The notes under the pieces: generated by a model
Told to the model about the DNA's origin: nothing
Seen by the model: the letters and a program-made list of their open reading frames with translations, nothing else
The model's database searches: none
Position numbers and translations under genes: made by a program
Source of the DNA: Piscinibacter gummiphilus
Lineage (GTDB): Bacteria; Pseudomonadota; Gammaproteobacteria; Burkholderiales; Burkholderiaceae_C
Assembly: GCF_002116905.1 (NCBI RefSeq)
Contig: NZ_CP015118.1
Location: forward strand, 1-64,000
Reading direction: 5' to 3'
DNA length: 64,000 nt
In this document: positions 38,060-47,322 of the stretch, piece after piece
Layout: every line of letters starts with the position of its first letter
How positions within the stretch are numbered: the stretch's first letter is position 1

Positions 38060-38770
38060 CCTGCTGTCGTAGGCCTGGTTGACGCGTTGCATCTGCGCGG
38101 TCTTGGTTTCGCGTTGAACCGGGTCGCTTTCGCGGTCGGGGTGCAGCGCGCTGGCCAGCTTGCGGTAGATCTCGCGCAGGGAGCGTGAGGCCTCGGCAGC
38201 GTTGGCGTGCGGTTTCGCCTGCGGCGACGGCTCGGCCTCGGGCGCCGCGTCCGCCGCTGCGGCCTTGCTTTGCCGGATGCGATCGTCCAGCTCCTCTTCC
38301 GAGGCGATGTCATCGTCCCCGAGGTCGAGCCCGGTCTCTGCTTCGGCCTCCAGCATCATGGCGATCAGCCGGATGCGCTGCTCCGTGTCGTACTCGACGT
38401 CCGCATGTTTGTCGAACAGGGCCTTCAGTTCCGCGTCGTCGCCTGCCGCGAGCACGTTGGCCGCCGCCTCGCACAGCAGCTCGCGCAACGTGGTGCGCTG
38501 GGTGGCCGTCCACGAGTCCTTGGCGAGGGCCCCATCCAGCGCGAACGCCCATTGCCGGGTCACCACGTCCAGTTCGTCCACCAGTGGATCCATCGCCTCC
38601 GAGTAGGCCTGGCGAAACGCCGGCGCATGGCTCTGCCAAGCGCTCAAGGTACGCCGCTCCGCTTCGATGCGCGTCACCAGCGTTTGAAAGCGCTTCTGTG
38701 CCGGGGTGAGGGGACGGCCGTCTCCTGTCGTGGCGGTGGGAACGACTTCGGTGCGCTGAGGTTCGAACAT
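38060..38770 (-). pseudogene. J-domain protein gene, 5' part (split by IS)
   Basis: Encodes the first 237 residues from the ATG at 38770 (MFEPQRTEVV). A helical region is followed by an acidic, Ala/Pro-rich stretch and then a J-domain with the HPD motif (LREIYRKLASALHPDRESD), cut at VNQAYDSR. J-domain proteins stimulate DnaK-type chaperones; proteins of this size with a mid-to-C-terminal J-domain are of unknown specific role. In its current state the frame runs into the IS and stops at 37958, giving a hybrid tail. Confidence 0.82.
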
Positions 38771-38795
38771 CTGCTCATTCTGAAGCAGTCCTGCG

Positions 38796-39239
38796 TCACG
38801 GCATCCGGAACACCCGATCCAGGGACCAGCGCCCCGCACCTCGCCCCGCCAGGTACAGCAGCATCGCCGCCCACGACAGATGCGTCGGCCACGCCGACGG
38901 ATAGACGAAACACTGGATCACCAGCGTCATTCCCAGCAGGGCAAGCGCCGACAGGCGCGTGAACAGGCCGAGCACGAGCAGCAGCGGGAACAGGTGTTCC
39001 GCATACGCGGCCATGTGAGCTGCGATGTCGGGCGGGATCCAGGGCAGGGCGTATTCGGTGCGGAACAGGTCGACGGCGCTGTCCGTCACGGTCAGGAAGC
39101 CCTCGACCTTGGTGCGGCCCGAGAGGAAGAAGATGGCAGCGATCGCGATGCGGCTCACCAGGGCCAGCAGGTCGTGCGGCGTGAGGTGGGTGAGGAGGTC
39201 CGCGAGGCGGCGGGATGATGGCAGGGGGATTGCGTTCAT
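38796..39239 (-). CDS. DoxX-family membrane protein of the bufferin operon
   Basis: A 147-aa protein with four predicted membrane helices ([63 protein letters not shown]), typical of DoxX/DoxD. Start at 39239 overlaps the stop of the DUF2063 gene (ATGA). DoxX genes commonly end operons of the DUF2282-DUF692-DUF2063 type. Its role in these copper-responsive clusters is unclear. Confidence 0.87.
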   Translation of the reverse strand: MNAIPLPSSRRLADLLTHLTPHDLLALVSRIAIAAIFFLSGRTKVEGFLTVTDSAVDLFRTEYALPWIPPDIAAHMAAYAEHLFPLLLVLGLFTRLSALALLGMTLVIQCFVYPSAWPTHLSWAAMLLYLAGRGAGRWSLDRVFRMP

Positions 39240-39985
39240 GGTTCGAGTCCTCGTGAAGAAAGTGATGCGGCTGCAAAGGCGCCTTGTTCGAGCAGCAGTG
39301 CCAAGGTGGCGGCCAGGTCGCAATCGGGTTCCTCGGCGAGCGCGGCAGAGGCGGCGTCCGCCAGGGCATGGCCTTTCGCACACGCGGTGAGCAGCGCCAC
39401 ACCGCCCGCGGTGAGGCCGCACCACTGCACGTCCAACGCCGGCCGGGTCAGCAACACGCCCTCGCCTTGCCAGGCGATGTCGCCGAGGTCCGTGTCAACG
39501 CCCCACTCACGGTTGTGCGACCAGAGGGTGGCGATGGGGAGCCGGGGATGCCACGACCACCGTGCGGCGGGATGGGGAACGAGCCGACAGCCGCCGAGTG
39601 CGTCGGGGGCGAGCCCCACGAGCGCATCGGCCCGCAAGGCGTCGGCATCGGCCGCGGCGAAGCTCTCGACCCAGAGCTGGTCGAGCGAGGCGACACCTTC
39701 GAGGTAGGGCAGGTCGGCTGCCGGTCCGAAGCGCCCGAGGAACGCCGGGAACCCGCCGCCATACGCGAACAAGCGCGGATCACGCGGCGGCTCCTCGGCC
39801 ACGTACAGGGCCGCCACCGAACGGAACCAGTCGCGCCCGACCAGCCGCACCACGGCCGGAAAGTTCGCTTCGAGCGCGTCGATGCAGCCCTTCACCACGG
39901 TGTTGCGGTACACGGCCATGGCGGGATCCCCCGTGGCACCTTGCAACGTCTTCACGAAGCCCTGATGGAATGCGGCATGGGTCAT
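39236..39985 (-). CDS. bufC: DUF2063 protein, bufferin maturation partner BufC
   Basis: A 249-aa protein with the N-terminal DUF2063 ([13 protein letters not shown]...[28 protein letters not shown]) that carries a predicted DNA-binding-like fold but in these clusters acts as the recognition partner of the DUF692 enzyme. Coupled on both sides (ATGA with bufB and doxX). It should help present the BufA precursor to BufB for cysteine modification. Confidence 0.88.
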   Translation of the reverse strand: MTHAAFHQGFVKTLQGATGDPAMAVYRNTVVKGCIDALEANFPAVVRLVGRDWFRSVAALYVAEEPPRDPRLFAYGGGFPAFLGRFGPAADLPYLEGVASLDQLWVESFAAADADALRADALVGLAPDALGGCRLVPHPAARWSWHPRLPIATLWSHNREWGVDTDLGDIAWQGEGVLLTRPALDVQWCGLTAGGVALLTACAKGHALADAASAALAEEPDCDLAATLALLLEQGAFAAASLSSRGLEP

Positions 39986-40794
39986 GGCAGCGCCTCCACC
40001 CGAACCGCGATTTCACGTTCGGCCAGCAACGTGTGGAACGCAGGCACCTGGTCGTCCCGCTCGATCAAGGTGGGCACCGGCCCGGTGCGCGTCAACAGGT
40101 GCCGATACAGGCCCCACACCTCGGGCGACACGAGCGCATCGTGCGAGTCGATCAACAACGGCGTGTGCGCATCCGGGCTGTGCCCGGCCAGATGGACCTC
40201 CATCAGGTGCGACACCGGAAACGCATCGAGGTACGCCACGGCATCCCCTCCGAGGTTGTGCGCCGACACGAACACGTTGTTCACGTCCAGCAGCAGCCCG
40301 CACCCCGTGCGCACTGCCAGCTCGCGCAGGAAGTCGACCTCGCTCCACTCGTGCCCGTCGAGCGCGAGGTAGTGCGACGGGTTCTCGATGGCGATGCGAC
40401 GCCCGAGCGCCTGCTGCGTGAGCTCGATGTTCGCGGCCATGCGGTGCAATGCCTCGGTGGTGCGCGGGAACGGCAGCAGGTCCGGGAAGTACACCCCGCC
40501 ACGACGCGACCACGCCAGGTGCTCGGACACCAGCACCGGCTCGATGCGCCGCACGAGTGCAGCCAGCCGTTGCAGGTGCGCAGCGTCCGGCGGCCCGTCG
40601 CCCGCGAGCGACAGCGCCACCCCGTGCAGCGAGATGGGGTGGCACGACCGGATCCGCTCCAGCCACGCCAGCCGCGGCCCACCGGCCACCATGTAGTTCT
40701 CGGCATGCACCTCGAACCACAGGCCGTCGGCGCGTGCGCGCTCGGCCTCCTCGAAGTGCTGCGGCTTCAGGCTCACGCCTGCGGTGAGTTTCAT
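39982..40794 (-). CDS. bufB: DUF692 (MNIO) enzyme BufB
   Basis: A 270-aa multinuclear iron enzyme of the DUF692 family, which modifies cysteines of ribosomally made peptides. It shows the TIM-barrel signatures AGVSLKPQHFEEA, FEVHAENYM, HGVALSLAGD, VSEHLAWS, IAIENPSHY, GLLLDVNNVFVSAHNLG and EVHLAGHS with many His/Asp/Glu metal ligands. I chose the ATG at 40794; a TTG at 40809 is possible. In bufferin clusters this enzyme converts Cys residues of BufA into thiooxazole-type groups that bind copper. Confidence 0.9.
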   Translation of the reverse strand: MKLTAGVSLKPQHFEEAERARADGLWFEVHAENYMVAGGPRLAWLERIRSCHPISLHGVALSLAGDGPPDAAHLQRLAALVRRIEPVLVSEHLAWSRRGGVYFPDLLPFPRTTEALHRMAANIELTQQALGRRIAIENPSHYLALDGHEWSEVDFLRELAVRTGCGLLLDVNNVFVSAHNLGGDAVAYLDAFPVSHLMEVHLAGHSPDAHTPLLIDSHDALVSPEVWGLYRHLLTRTGPVPTLIERDDQVPAFHTLLAEREIAVRVEALP

Positions 40795-40815
40795 GATGAC
40801 CGGCGGCAACGCGGC

Positions 40816-41106
40816 TCAGGACTTCGGCGGGGTCAGGCTGCCCATGCCCTTCGGCGTCTTGATCGACGTGCACGTGCCGGCGGGCACGTTCTTCCAGGCG
40901 TTGGGCTGGTAGTCCACCTTGGATGTGCCCGCGCAGCTGGTGCCGGCGCCCGCGGCGCAGTCGTTCTTGCCGGCCATGGACACGCCGTAGCATTTCTCCA
41001 TCTTGGCGGCCTTGTCGTCGGCCATGGGCTTGTCGGCGGCGAGCGCGGCGCCGGCGGAGAGCGCGGCGAGGGCGAAGGTGGTGATGGCAAGGGTACGGTT
41101 CGACAT
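40816..41106 (-). CDS. bufA: Bufferin precursor BufA (DUF2282)
   Basis: A 96-aa protein with a signal peptide ([21 protein letters not shown], cut near residue 24) and a mature part with four cysteines ([32 protein letters not shown]), the hallmark of DUF2282 bufferin precursors. AGGAG lies 6 bases before the ATG at 41106. After modification by BufB/BufC and export to the periplasm it is expected to sequester copper. The promoter at 41161-41186 fits control by the divergently encoded sigma factor. Confidence 0.92.
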   Translation of the reverse strand: MSNRTLAITTFALAALSAGAALAADKPMADDKAAKMEKCYGVSMAGKNDCAAGAGTSCAGTSKVDYQPNAWKNVPAGTCTSIKTPKGMGSLTPPKS

Positions 41107-41160
41107 GGTTCGCTCCTGATGAGGTTGAAGACCGGCCGGCATGGCGCGGTCGTTTCCTAG

Positions 41161-41186
41161 TTCGCCGGAAGGGCCCCACGGGTTAC
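41161..41186 (-). promoter_or_regulatory. ECF sigma promoter of the buf operon
   Basis: On the minus strand GTAACC (41186-41181), 16 bases, then CGAA (41164-41161). The same GTAACC-N16-CGAA arrangement appears for the divergent sigma gene. It agrees with the sigma-F promoter pattern I recall from Caulobacter. Confidence 0.75.
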
Positions 41187-41220
41187 ACAATGCGGGGGTA
41201 ATCTTTTTCTTCGTCGTGCT

Positions 41221-41246
41221 GTAACCGGCGGCCTGCCCGCACCGAA
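41221..41246 (+). promoter_or_regulatory. ECF sigma promoter of the sigma/anti-sigma operon
   Basis: GTAACC (41221-41226), 16 bases, CGAA (41243-41246), identical in layout to the divergent promoter. It implies that the sigma factor activates its own gene. Confidence 0.75.
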
Positions 41247-41264
41247 TTCCTCCATGAAGATCCG

Positions 41265-41816
41265 ATGACACTCCAACAGGTCGAAGCCGAGCTGGTCAGC
41301 TTGTTCCTCCGCGGCCTCGACGGAGACGCACAGGCGTATCACGCGTTCCTGAAGCGCATGAGCGGTCACCTGCGCGCCTTCGTCGGCCGGCGCCTGTTCG
41401 GCTGGCCCGACGATGTCGAAGACCTTGTCCAGGAATGCCTTCTCGCCATGCACCACCAGCGCCACACCTACCAACGCGGCCAGCCCCTGACGGCCTGGGT
41501 GCACGCCATCGCCCGCTACAAGCTGATCGACGTGCTGCGGGCGAAGTCGGGGCGCGAGGCGCTGCACGAGCCGCTCGACGATGAACTCGAGGTGTTCGCC
41601 GCGTCGGACCACGAGGCGAGCGACGCCAGGCGGGACCTCGACGGTCTGCTCGAAGCCCTGCCGGACAAACAGCGCCTGCCCATCCGCATGGTGAAGCTCG
41701 AGGGTCTGTCGGTGGCCGAGACGGCCCGGGCGACGGGCCTGTCGGAGTCTGCGGTGAAGGTGGGCATCCACCGGGGCCTGAAGGCCCTGGCAGCCCGATT
41801 GAGGACGTCATCATGA
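41265..41816 (+). CDS. sigF: ECF sigma factor (SigF-like)
   Basis: A 183-aa ECF sigma factor. Region 2 ([41 protein letters not shown]) recognises the -10 and region 4 ([41 protein letters not shown]) the -35. Its stop overlaps the start of the anti-sigma gene (ATGA). Together with the divergent buf genes and the paired promoters this is the heavy-metal (copper) response module known from other proteobacteria. The leader is very short (about 13 bases after the predicted start point), so translation initiation may be unusual. Confidence 0.92.
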   Translation: MTLQQVEAELVSLFLRGLDGDAQAYHAFLKRMSGHLRAFVGRRLFGWPDDVEDLVQECLLAMHHQRHTYQRGQPLTAWVHAIARYKLIDVLRAKSGREALHEPLDDELEVFAASDHEASDARRDLDGLLEALPDKQRLPIRMVKLEGLSVAETARATGLSESAVKVGIHRGLKALAARLRTSS

Positions 41817-42457
41817 AAACCGACCAGCTGCTGGACCTGCTCGCGGCCGACACCCGCGTGGTGCCGCCGAACGCCGCGACCCGCCGCCTCGCGCTGGCCG
41901 TGCTGGCGGGGCTGCCGCTCTCGCTGGCGATCGTGGCCTTGGACTACGGCATCCGCCGCGACCTGGCCCAGGTGGCGCAGGTGCCGATGTTCTGGGTGAA
42001 GCTCCTGTTCCCGGCGCTGCTCGCCATGGCGGCCTTCGTGGGAACACAGCGGCTCGCGCGCCCCGGGGTGAACGCGGGGCGCCCCGTGGCGTTCGGCATG
42101 GCGCTGCCGGTGCTGGCCGTGTGGACGCTCGCGCTCGTGGCCTGGTGGCTGGCCCCGGCGGCGGAACGCCCGGCCCTGCTGTGGGGCCAGACCTGGCGCA
42201 GCTGCGCGTTCAGCATCGGCTTCATTGCGCTGCCGGTGCTGGTGTCCTCGATGCTGGCCTTGAAGTCCCTGGCCCCCACCCGGCCCGCGTGGGCTGGCGC
42301 CGCGGCCGGCGCGCTCGCCGGCGGTGCCGGCGCGGCGGTGTACGCCTTGCACTGCCCGGAACTGACGGCGCCCTTCCTTGCCGTGTGGTACGTGCTGGGC
42401 ATGGCGTTGCCCACGGTGGCGGGTGCGGCGATCGGGAGCCGGTGGCTGAGGTGGTGA
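41813..42457 (+). CDS. nrsF: DUF1109 membrane anti-sigma factor (NrsF-like)
   Basis: A 214-aa inner-membrane protein with six predicted helices (for example LALAVLAGLPLSLAIVALDYGI, VKLLFPALLAMAAF, FLAVWYVLGMALPTVAGAAIG) and a short cytoplasmic N-terminus. DUF1109 proteins hold SigF-type factors inactive until metal or redox stress. Coupled to the sigma gene. Two cysteines (WRSCAFSIG, LHCPEL) could be the metal- or redox-sensing pair (inference). Confidence 0.9.
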   Translation: MKTDQLLDLLAADTRVVPPNAATRRLALAVLAGLPLSLAIVALDYGIRRDLAQVAQVPMFWVKLLFPALLAMAAFVGTQRLARPGVNAGRPVAFGMALPVLAVWTLALVAWWLAPAAERPALLWGQTWRSCAFSIGFIALPVLVSSMLALKSLAPTRPAWAGAAAGALAGGAGAAVYALHCPELTAPFLAVWYVLGMALPTVAGAAIGSRWLRW

Positions 42458-42475
42458 CGGGGCGTTCCCGGTCGA

Positions 42476-44539
42476 TCAGTCGTCATCTCCCAGCTTGTAC
42501 TGATTCGCCAACTGCACCTGCTGATTCGGCGGCACCGGGTCGTAGTGGCTCAGCTGCAGCGTGTACCGCCCATCCCCACCCGTGAGTCCATTGAGTTGCG
42601 TCTGGTAGGTCACCAGCTCCGCCAGCGGCGCCTCCCCCGACACGACGATGCTCCCGTCGATCAAGGTCTGCGTCCCGCTGATCTGCCCGCGCCGCGACGC
42701 CAGGTCGCCCGTGATGCCCCCGAGGCTCGGCTCCCGCGCCGTGATCTCCACCTTCACCACCGGTTCCAGCACGATGGGCTGCGCCTTCAGCACCGCATCG
42801 ATGCACGCCTTGCGGCCCGCGACGACGAAGGCGATCTCCTTCGAGTCCACGCTGTGCGACTTCCCGTCGTGCACCGTGACCCGCAGGTCGTGGACCGGGT
42901 AACCCGCCAACACACCCGCGTCCAGCGCCTGCCGAACGCCTTTCTCCACTGCAGGAATGAACTGCCCCGGGATCGCCCCGCCACGCACCGCATCGACGAA
43001 CTGGAACCCCTCGCCACGCGACAACGGCTCCACCCGCAGGAAGACCTCGCCGAACTGCCCGGCGCCACCCGTCTGCTTCTTGTGCCGGTGGTGCCCCTCG
43101 GCCATCGACGTGATCGTTTCCCGATAGGCGATGCGCGGCGGCCGTGTGTCGACATCGCACTTGTGCACCTCCTTCATCCGCTCGATCAGCGTCCGCAGGT
43201 GCAGCTCCCCGAGCCCGTAGACGATGGTCTCGTTCGTCGCCACCACGTGTTCCAGCCGCAGGCACGGATCCTCGTCGACCAGCTTCTGCAGGATCTCCCA
43301 CACCCGCTGCTCGTCCCCCCGCCGCTTCGGCGCGATGGCGAGCCCGTGCACGGGCACCGGAAAGGGCAGCGGCTTGAGATGCAGGTGATCGTCCTCCGCC
43401 GCATCGTGCAGCACGGCATCGAAGTGCAGGTCATCCACCTTCGCCACGGCACAGAGATCCCCCGGCACGCCCCGAGGCACCTCCACATGCTCCTTCCCCT
43501 GCAGCATGAACAGGTGCCCCACCTTGAACGGCTTGCGCCCGTCGCCGATGTAGAGAAGGCTGTCCCGCGTGACGGTGCCCTGGTGGATGCGGAACACCCC
43601 CATCTTGCCGACGTACGGGTCGTTGGTGACCTTGAAGACGTGGGCGATGACGTGCCGGTCCGGGTCGGGCGCTGCGGGGATGGGAGCGGCGTCCGAACCC
43701 TCGCCCTTGAGGAACTGCGGCGGATTCCCTTCGGTGGGATTGGGCAGCAGCCGCTCGATCACGTCGAGCAGCTCTCCCACGCCGGCCCCCGTGCGGGACG
43801 ACACGAAGCAAATCGGCACCAGGTGCCCCTCGCGCAGCGCCTGCTCCAGCGGCGCGTGCAGCTCGCGCGGATCCACGTCCCCATCGTTTAGGTACCGGTC
43901 GACGAACCCGGCATCCACCTCCACCACCTGCTCGACCAGGGCACGGTGTGCAGCCGACACCGATGAAAACTGCGGCGCGAGAGACGGATCGTCCTCCGCA
44001 TTGAAGAAGCAGTCGACCACCGATGACCCATCGCGTGACGGCAGGTTCAACGGCAGGCACTCCTTCCCGAACGCCACCTGCAGCTGCTCGACGAGCCCGC
44101 CGCAGTCCACCTCCTGCCCGTCGATCTTGTTGACCACGATGAGCCGGCACAGCCCGCGCTGCCCCGCCCAGTCCATCATGCGCAGCGCCATCTGCTCGAT
44201 GCCGGTCTGCGCGTTGATGACGATGGCGGCGGTGTCCACGGCTTCCAGCGCCGACAGCGCATGCCCCGCGAAGTCCGCATACCCGGGCGTGTCGATCAGG
44301 TGGATCAACGCGTCGCCATGCTGGAAGTGCACCAGCGATGCCTGCAGGGAGTGCAGCAGGCGCCGTTCCATGGGATCGTGGTCGGTGACGGTGGAGCCCC
44401 GTTCGACGGACCCCGCTGCGCCGATGGCGCCTGAACGGGCCAGCAGGGCTTCGGCGAGGCTCGTCTTGCCGGTGGCCGTCTGCCCGACGAGGGCGACGGT
44501 TCGGATGCGGGCCAGGCCCTCTGTGTTGGAACTCGACAT
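42476..44539 (-). CDS. Elongation factor G-like translational GTPase
   Basis: A 687-aa EF-G paralogue. GTPase motifs are VGQTATGKTS (G1), DTPGYADF (G3) and VVNKIDG (G4), followed by the EF-G domains II-V (VFKVTNDPYVGKMGVFRIHQG, KQTGGAGQFGEVFLRVEPL, GGITGDLASRRGQISG). It lacks the highly conserved features of the main EF-G next to rpsG and is a lone gene, so it is probably a secondary EF-G (FusA2-like) of unclear function. The 228 bases upstream of its start hold no gene. Confidence 0.88.
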   Translation of the reverse strand: MSSSNTEGLARIRTVALVGQTATGKTSLAEALLARSGAIGAAGSVERGSTVTDHDPMERRLLHSLQASLVHFQHGDALIHLIDTPGYADFAGHALSALEAVDTAAIVINAQTGIEQMALRMMDWAGQRGLCRLIVVNKIDGQEVDCGGLVEQLQVAFGKECLPLNLPSRDGSSVVDCFFNAEDDPSLAPQFSSVSAAHRALVEQVVEVDAGFVDRYLNDGDVDPRELHAPLEQALREGHLVPICFVSSRTGAGVGELLDVIERLLPNPTEGNPPQFLKGEGSDAAPIPAAPDPDRHVIAHVFKVTNDPYVGKMGVFRIHQGTVTRDSLLYIGDGRKPFKVGHLFMLQGKEHVEVPRGVPGDLCAVAKVDDLHFDAVLHDAAEDDHLHLKPLPFPVPVHGLAIAPKRRGDEQRVWEILQKLVDEDPCLRLEHVVATNETIVYGLGELHLRTLIERMKEVHKCDVDTRPPRIAYRETITSMAEGHHRHKKQTGGAGQFGEVFLRVEPLSRGEGFQFVDAVRGGAIPGQFIPAVEKGVRQALDAGVLAGYPVHDLRVTVHDGKSHSVDSKEIAFVVAGRKACIDAVLKAQPIVLEPVVKVEITAREPSLGGITGDLASRRGQISGTQTLIDGSIVVSGEAPLAELVTYQTQLNGLTGGDGRYTLQLSHYDPVPPNQQVQLANQYKLGDDD

Positions 44540-44767
44540 GCCGACGGCCTCCGTGCATTGCGCAACTGGCGGGAAGGATCCGGATCGAGTCCTCGCGCGG
44601 TGCGCACGCCACGGCGGGGGCTACAGCCGCCAGCCTACGGGAACCGCCGTCGCGCGGCAAGGCGGGGTTCCATGACGGCATCCCGCGAATGCGGCTTCCG
44701 GTCGGGCCACGATCGCGCGATCATCGGAGGCTTGCGGAGCCCCACCCACCCAGCCCCGGACCACCCC

Positions 44768-45442
44768 ATGATCGCCCCCGCCACCCGCGACCTCCTGCTG
44801 AGCAGCTACCCCATGCTGCGCGACCTGCCCCCGGTCACCCTCGACGACCTGCTGGCCAACGCCATGCACATGAAGGTGCCCGCCGGCGCGATGATGTTCG
44901 ACGAGAACCAGCCCTGCATGGGCTTCCCGCTGCTGCTGTCGGGCAGCGCCCGCGTGATCAAGGCGGCGCCCAACGGCCGCGAGCTGCACCTGTACTACGT
45001 GCTGCCGGGCGAGGCCTGCATCCTCACCAGCAGCTGCCTGCTCGGCAAGTCGCACTACCAGGCCCGTTGCCTCGTGGTGGAGGACCTGGAGCTGGTGGTG
45101 CTGCCCGCCGGCACGTTCCGGGCGCTGTTCTCCACGAGCGATTCGTTCCGCGAACACGTGTTCAGCCGCTTCTCCGAGCGCCTGTCGGACCTGCTGCAGC
45201 TGGTGTCGGCCGTGACGTTCCAGAAGCTCGACCAGCGCCTGGCCGCGTCGCTCGCCGCGAAACCCACACCCATCCGCACCACCCACCAGGCGCTGGCCGA
45301 CGAACTGGGCAGCGTGCGGGAGATCGTCAGCCGCCTGCTGAAGAACTTCGCCGACCAGGGCTGGGTGCGCCTGGGCCGGGAACAGATCGACGTGGTGGAT
45401 GGGCCGGCCCTGCGGCGGCTCGCTACACTCGAAGCAGCCTAG
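44768..45442 (+). CDS. Crp/Fnr-family transcription regulator
   Basis: A 224-aa regulator with an N-terminal cyclic-nucleotide-binding-like barrel (MKVPAGAMMFDENQPCMGFPLLLSGSARVIK) and a C-terminal winged helix (RTTHQALADELGSVREIVSRLLKNFADQGWVRLG). Cysteines near residues 44, 78 and 84 could sense redox state but do not form the Fnr Fe-S pattern. The ATG at 44768 is the natural start; the longer open frame upstream has no ribosome binding site. It precedes a peroxiredoxin gene by 98 bases and may regulate it. Confidence 0.88.
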   Translation: MIAPATRDLLLSSYPMLRDLPPVTLDDLLANAMHMKVPAGAMMFDENQPCMGFPLLLSGSARVIKAAPNGRELHLYYVLPGEACILTSSCLLGKSHYQARCLVVEDLELVVLPAGTFRALFSTSDSFREHVFSRFSERLSDLLQLVSAVTFQKLDQRLAASLAAKPTPIRTTHQALADELGSVREIVSRLLKNFADQGWVRLGREQIDVVDGPALRRLATLEAA

Positions 45443-45540
45443 GGTTTACCCGATCGCCACTGCGTAACGTTCATCACAGACCCACCCGGATGGCGGAGCG
45501 ACACTCCGTCCATCCCAACCTCACCCGAAGGAGTTGCACC

Positions 45541-46197
45541 ATGTCCCTCCGCATCAACGACGTCGCCCCGAATTTCACCGCCCAGACCACCCAGGGCAGC
45601 ATCGATTTCCACACCTGGATCGGCGACCAGTGGGCCTGCCTGTTCTCCCACCCGAAGGACTTCACGCCGGTGTGCACCACCGAGCTGGGCTACATGGCCC
45701 GCATCGAACCCGAGTTCACGAAGCGCAACTGCAAGCTGATCGGCCTGTCGGTCGACCCGGTGGACAGCCACGGCAAGTGGGTGGCCGACATCGAGGAGAC
45801 GCAGGGTTCGAAGGTCAACTACCCGATGATCGGTGACACCGACCTGGCCGTCGCCAAGCTCTACAACATGCTGCCGGCCGACGAGGCGGGTTCGTCCGAG
45901 GGCCGCACGGCCGCCACCAACGCCACGGTGCGTTCGGTGTTCATCATCGGCCCGGACAAGAAGATCAAGCTGATGCTCACCTACCCGATGACCACCGGCC
46001 GCAATTTCGACGAGATCCTGCGCGTGCTCGACTCCATGCAGCTCACCGCGAAGCACAAGGTGGCCACGCCGGTGAACTGGAAGAACGGCGACGACGTGAT
46101 CATCACGCCGGCGGTGTCGAACGAAGAGGCCGAGAAGTCGTTCCCGGGCTTCAAGACCATCAAGCCGTACCTGCGCACGACCAAGCAGCCCACCTGA
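45541..46197 (+). CDS. 1-Cys peroxiredoxin (Prx6/AhpC-like)
   Basis: A 218-aa peroxidase of the Prx6 class. The peroxidatic cysteine lies in HPKDFTPVCTTELG and the long C-terminal domain (TPVNWKNGDDVIITPAVSNEEAEKSFPG) is typical of 1-Cys enzymes; no resolving Cys is apparent. A strong AAGGAG site lies before the ATG at 45541. It removes hydrogen peroxide and alkyl peroxides in the cytoplasm. Confidence 0.95.
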   Translation: MSLRINDVAPNFTAQTTQGSIDFHTWIGDQWACLFSHPKDFTPVCTTELGYMARIEPEFTKRNCKLIGLSVDPVDSHGKWVADIEETQGSKVNYPMIGDTDLAVAKLYNMLPADEAGSSEGRTAATNATVRSVFIIGPDKKIKLMLTYPMTTGRNFDEILRVLDSMQLTAKHKVATPVNWKNGDDVIITPAVSNEEAEKSFPGFKTIKPYLRTTKQPT

Positions 46198-46266
46198 TCC
46201 CGGGGGCGGGATATCCCGCACGGCCGCTTAAAATTCCGGGTTTACCGGAAGTTGAGCAGTTCGATC

Positions 46267-47322
46267 ATGACGGGAAACAAGTGGGGCCGCACGCTGGCCA
46301 TGTCCGTGGCCGCGTGGTTCGCGGTGACCTCGGCGGCACATGCCGCCGTGGATGGCGCCGGGGCCTCGTTCCCGTCGAAGGTCTACCAGAAGTGGGCGGA
46401 AACCTTCGAGAAGCGCACCGGCGTGCCGGTGCGCTACAAGCCCACGGGCTCGGGTGACGGCGTCAAGCAGATCACCGCCCGCGCCGTGCAGTTCGGCGGC
46501 AGCGACTCCCCGCTGACCGCCGACGAACTCCAGAAGCGCAAGCTGGTGCAGGTGCCCATGCTCGTGGGCGGCATCGTGCCGGTGGTCAACCTGCCGGGCG
46601 TCGCGAACCAGCGCCTGCAGCTCACCGGCGAGGTGCTCGCGGCCATCATGGCCGGGCAGGTCACGCAGTGGAACGACCCGCGCATCACCTCGCTGAACGC
46701 GGGCCTCACGCTGCCGTCCACCGCCATCAAGCGCGTGGTGCGCGGCGACAAGTCCGGCACCACCGACGGCTTCACACGCTACCTCGCCAAGGCCATGCCG
46801 TCGTTCGAACGCGACGTGGGCGTGGGCCAGAGCCCCAACTGGCCGGGCACCGTCGACAAGGCCGACGGCAACGACGGCATGGTCAAGGCCCTGAAGGCCG
46901 CGCCGGGCACCATCGCCTACGTGAGCTACGACCGCGCCGAGCGCGACAACCTCGTCACCGTGAAGCTGCGCAATGCCGCCGGCAACTGGGTGGCGGCGTC
47001 CGAGGCCGGCTTCCGCGCGGCCATCCAGGAGAGCGACGTGGCCCGCAAGGGCGACGACGTGGCGTCCATCATGGACCGCCCCGGTGTCACCGCTTGGCCC
47101 ATCACGATGACCAGCTTCGTGCTGTTCGACGCGTCCCCCGCGAAGGGCGACGACGCGCTGCCCGCGTTGCGTTTCCTCTACTGGTGCTTCATGCACGGCG
47201 ACGACCTGACCCGCGGCACCGGCTTCGCGCCGCTGCCCGTGATCCTGCAGGCCCGCCTCGCCGCCCGCTTCGCCGTGGTGAAGGCGCAGGACGGCAAGGT
47301 GCTCGACTACGTGTCGAAGTGA
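46267..47322 (+). CDS. pstS: Phosphate-binding protein PstS-like
   Basis: A 351-aa periplasmic protein with a signal peptide (GRTLAMSVAAWFAVTSAAHAA) and the phosphate-binding signature GAGASFPSKVYQKW and later RGDKSGTTDGFTRYL. It binds phosphate for an ABC importer, but no pstCAB genes are next to it, so it may serve a distant importer or act alone. The ATG at 46267 is chosen; a TTG at 46252 is possible. Its last 16 bases overlap the 3' end of the convergent reverse transcriptase gene. Confidence 0.9.
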   Translation: MTGNKWGRTLAMSVAAWFAVTSAAHAAVDGAGASFPSKVYQKWAETFEKRTGVPVRYKPTGSGDGVKQITARAVQFGGSDSPLTADELQKRKLVQVPMLVGGIVPVVNLPGVANQRLQLTGEVLAAIMAGQVTQWNDPRITSLNAGLTLPSTAIKRVVRGDKSGTTDGFTRYLAKAMPSFERDVGVGQSPNWPGTVDKADGNDGMVKALKAAPGTIAYVSYDRAERDNLVTVKLRNAAGNWVAASEAGFRAAIQESDVARKGDDVASIMDRPGVTAWPITMTSFVLFDASPAKGDDALPALRFLYWCFMHGDDLTRGTGFAPLPVILQARLAARFAVVKAQDGKVLDYVSK

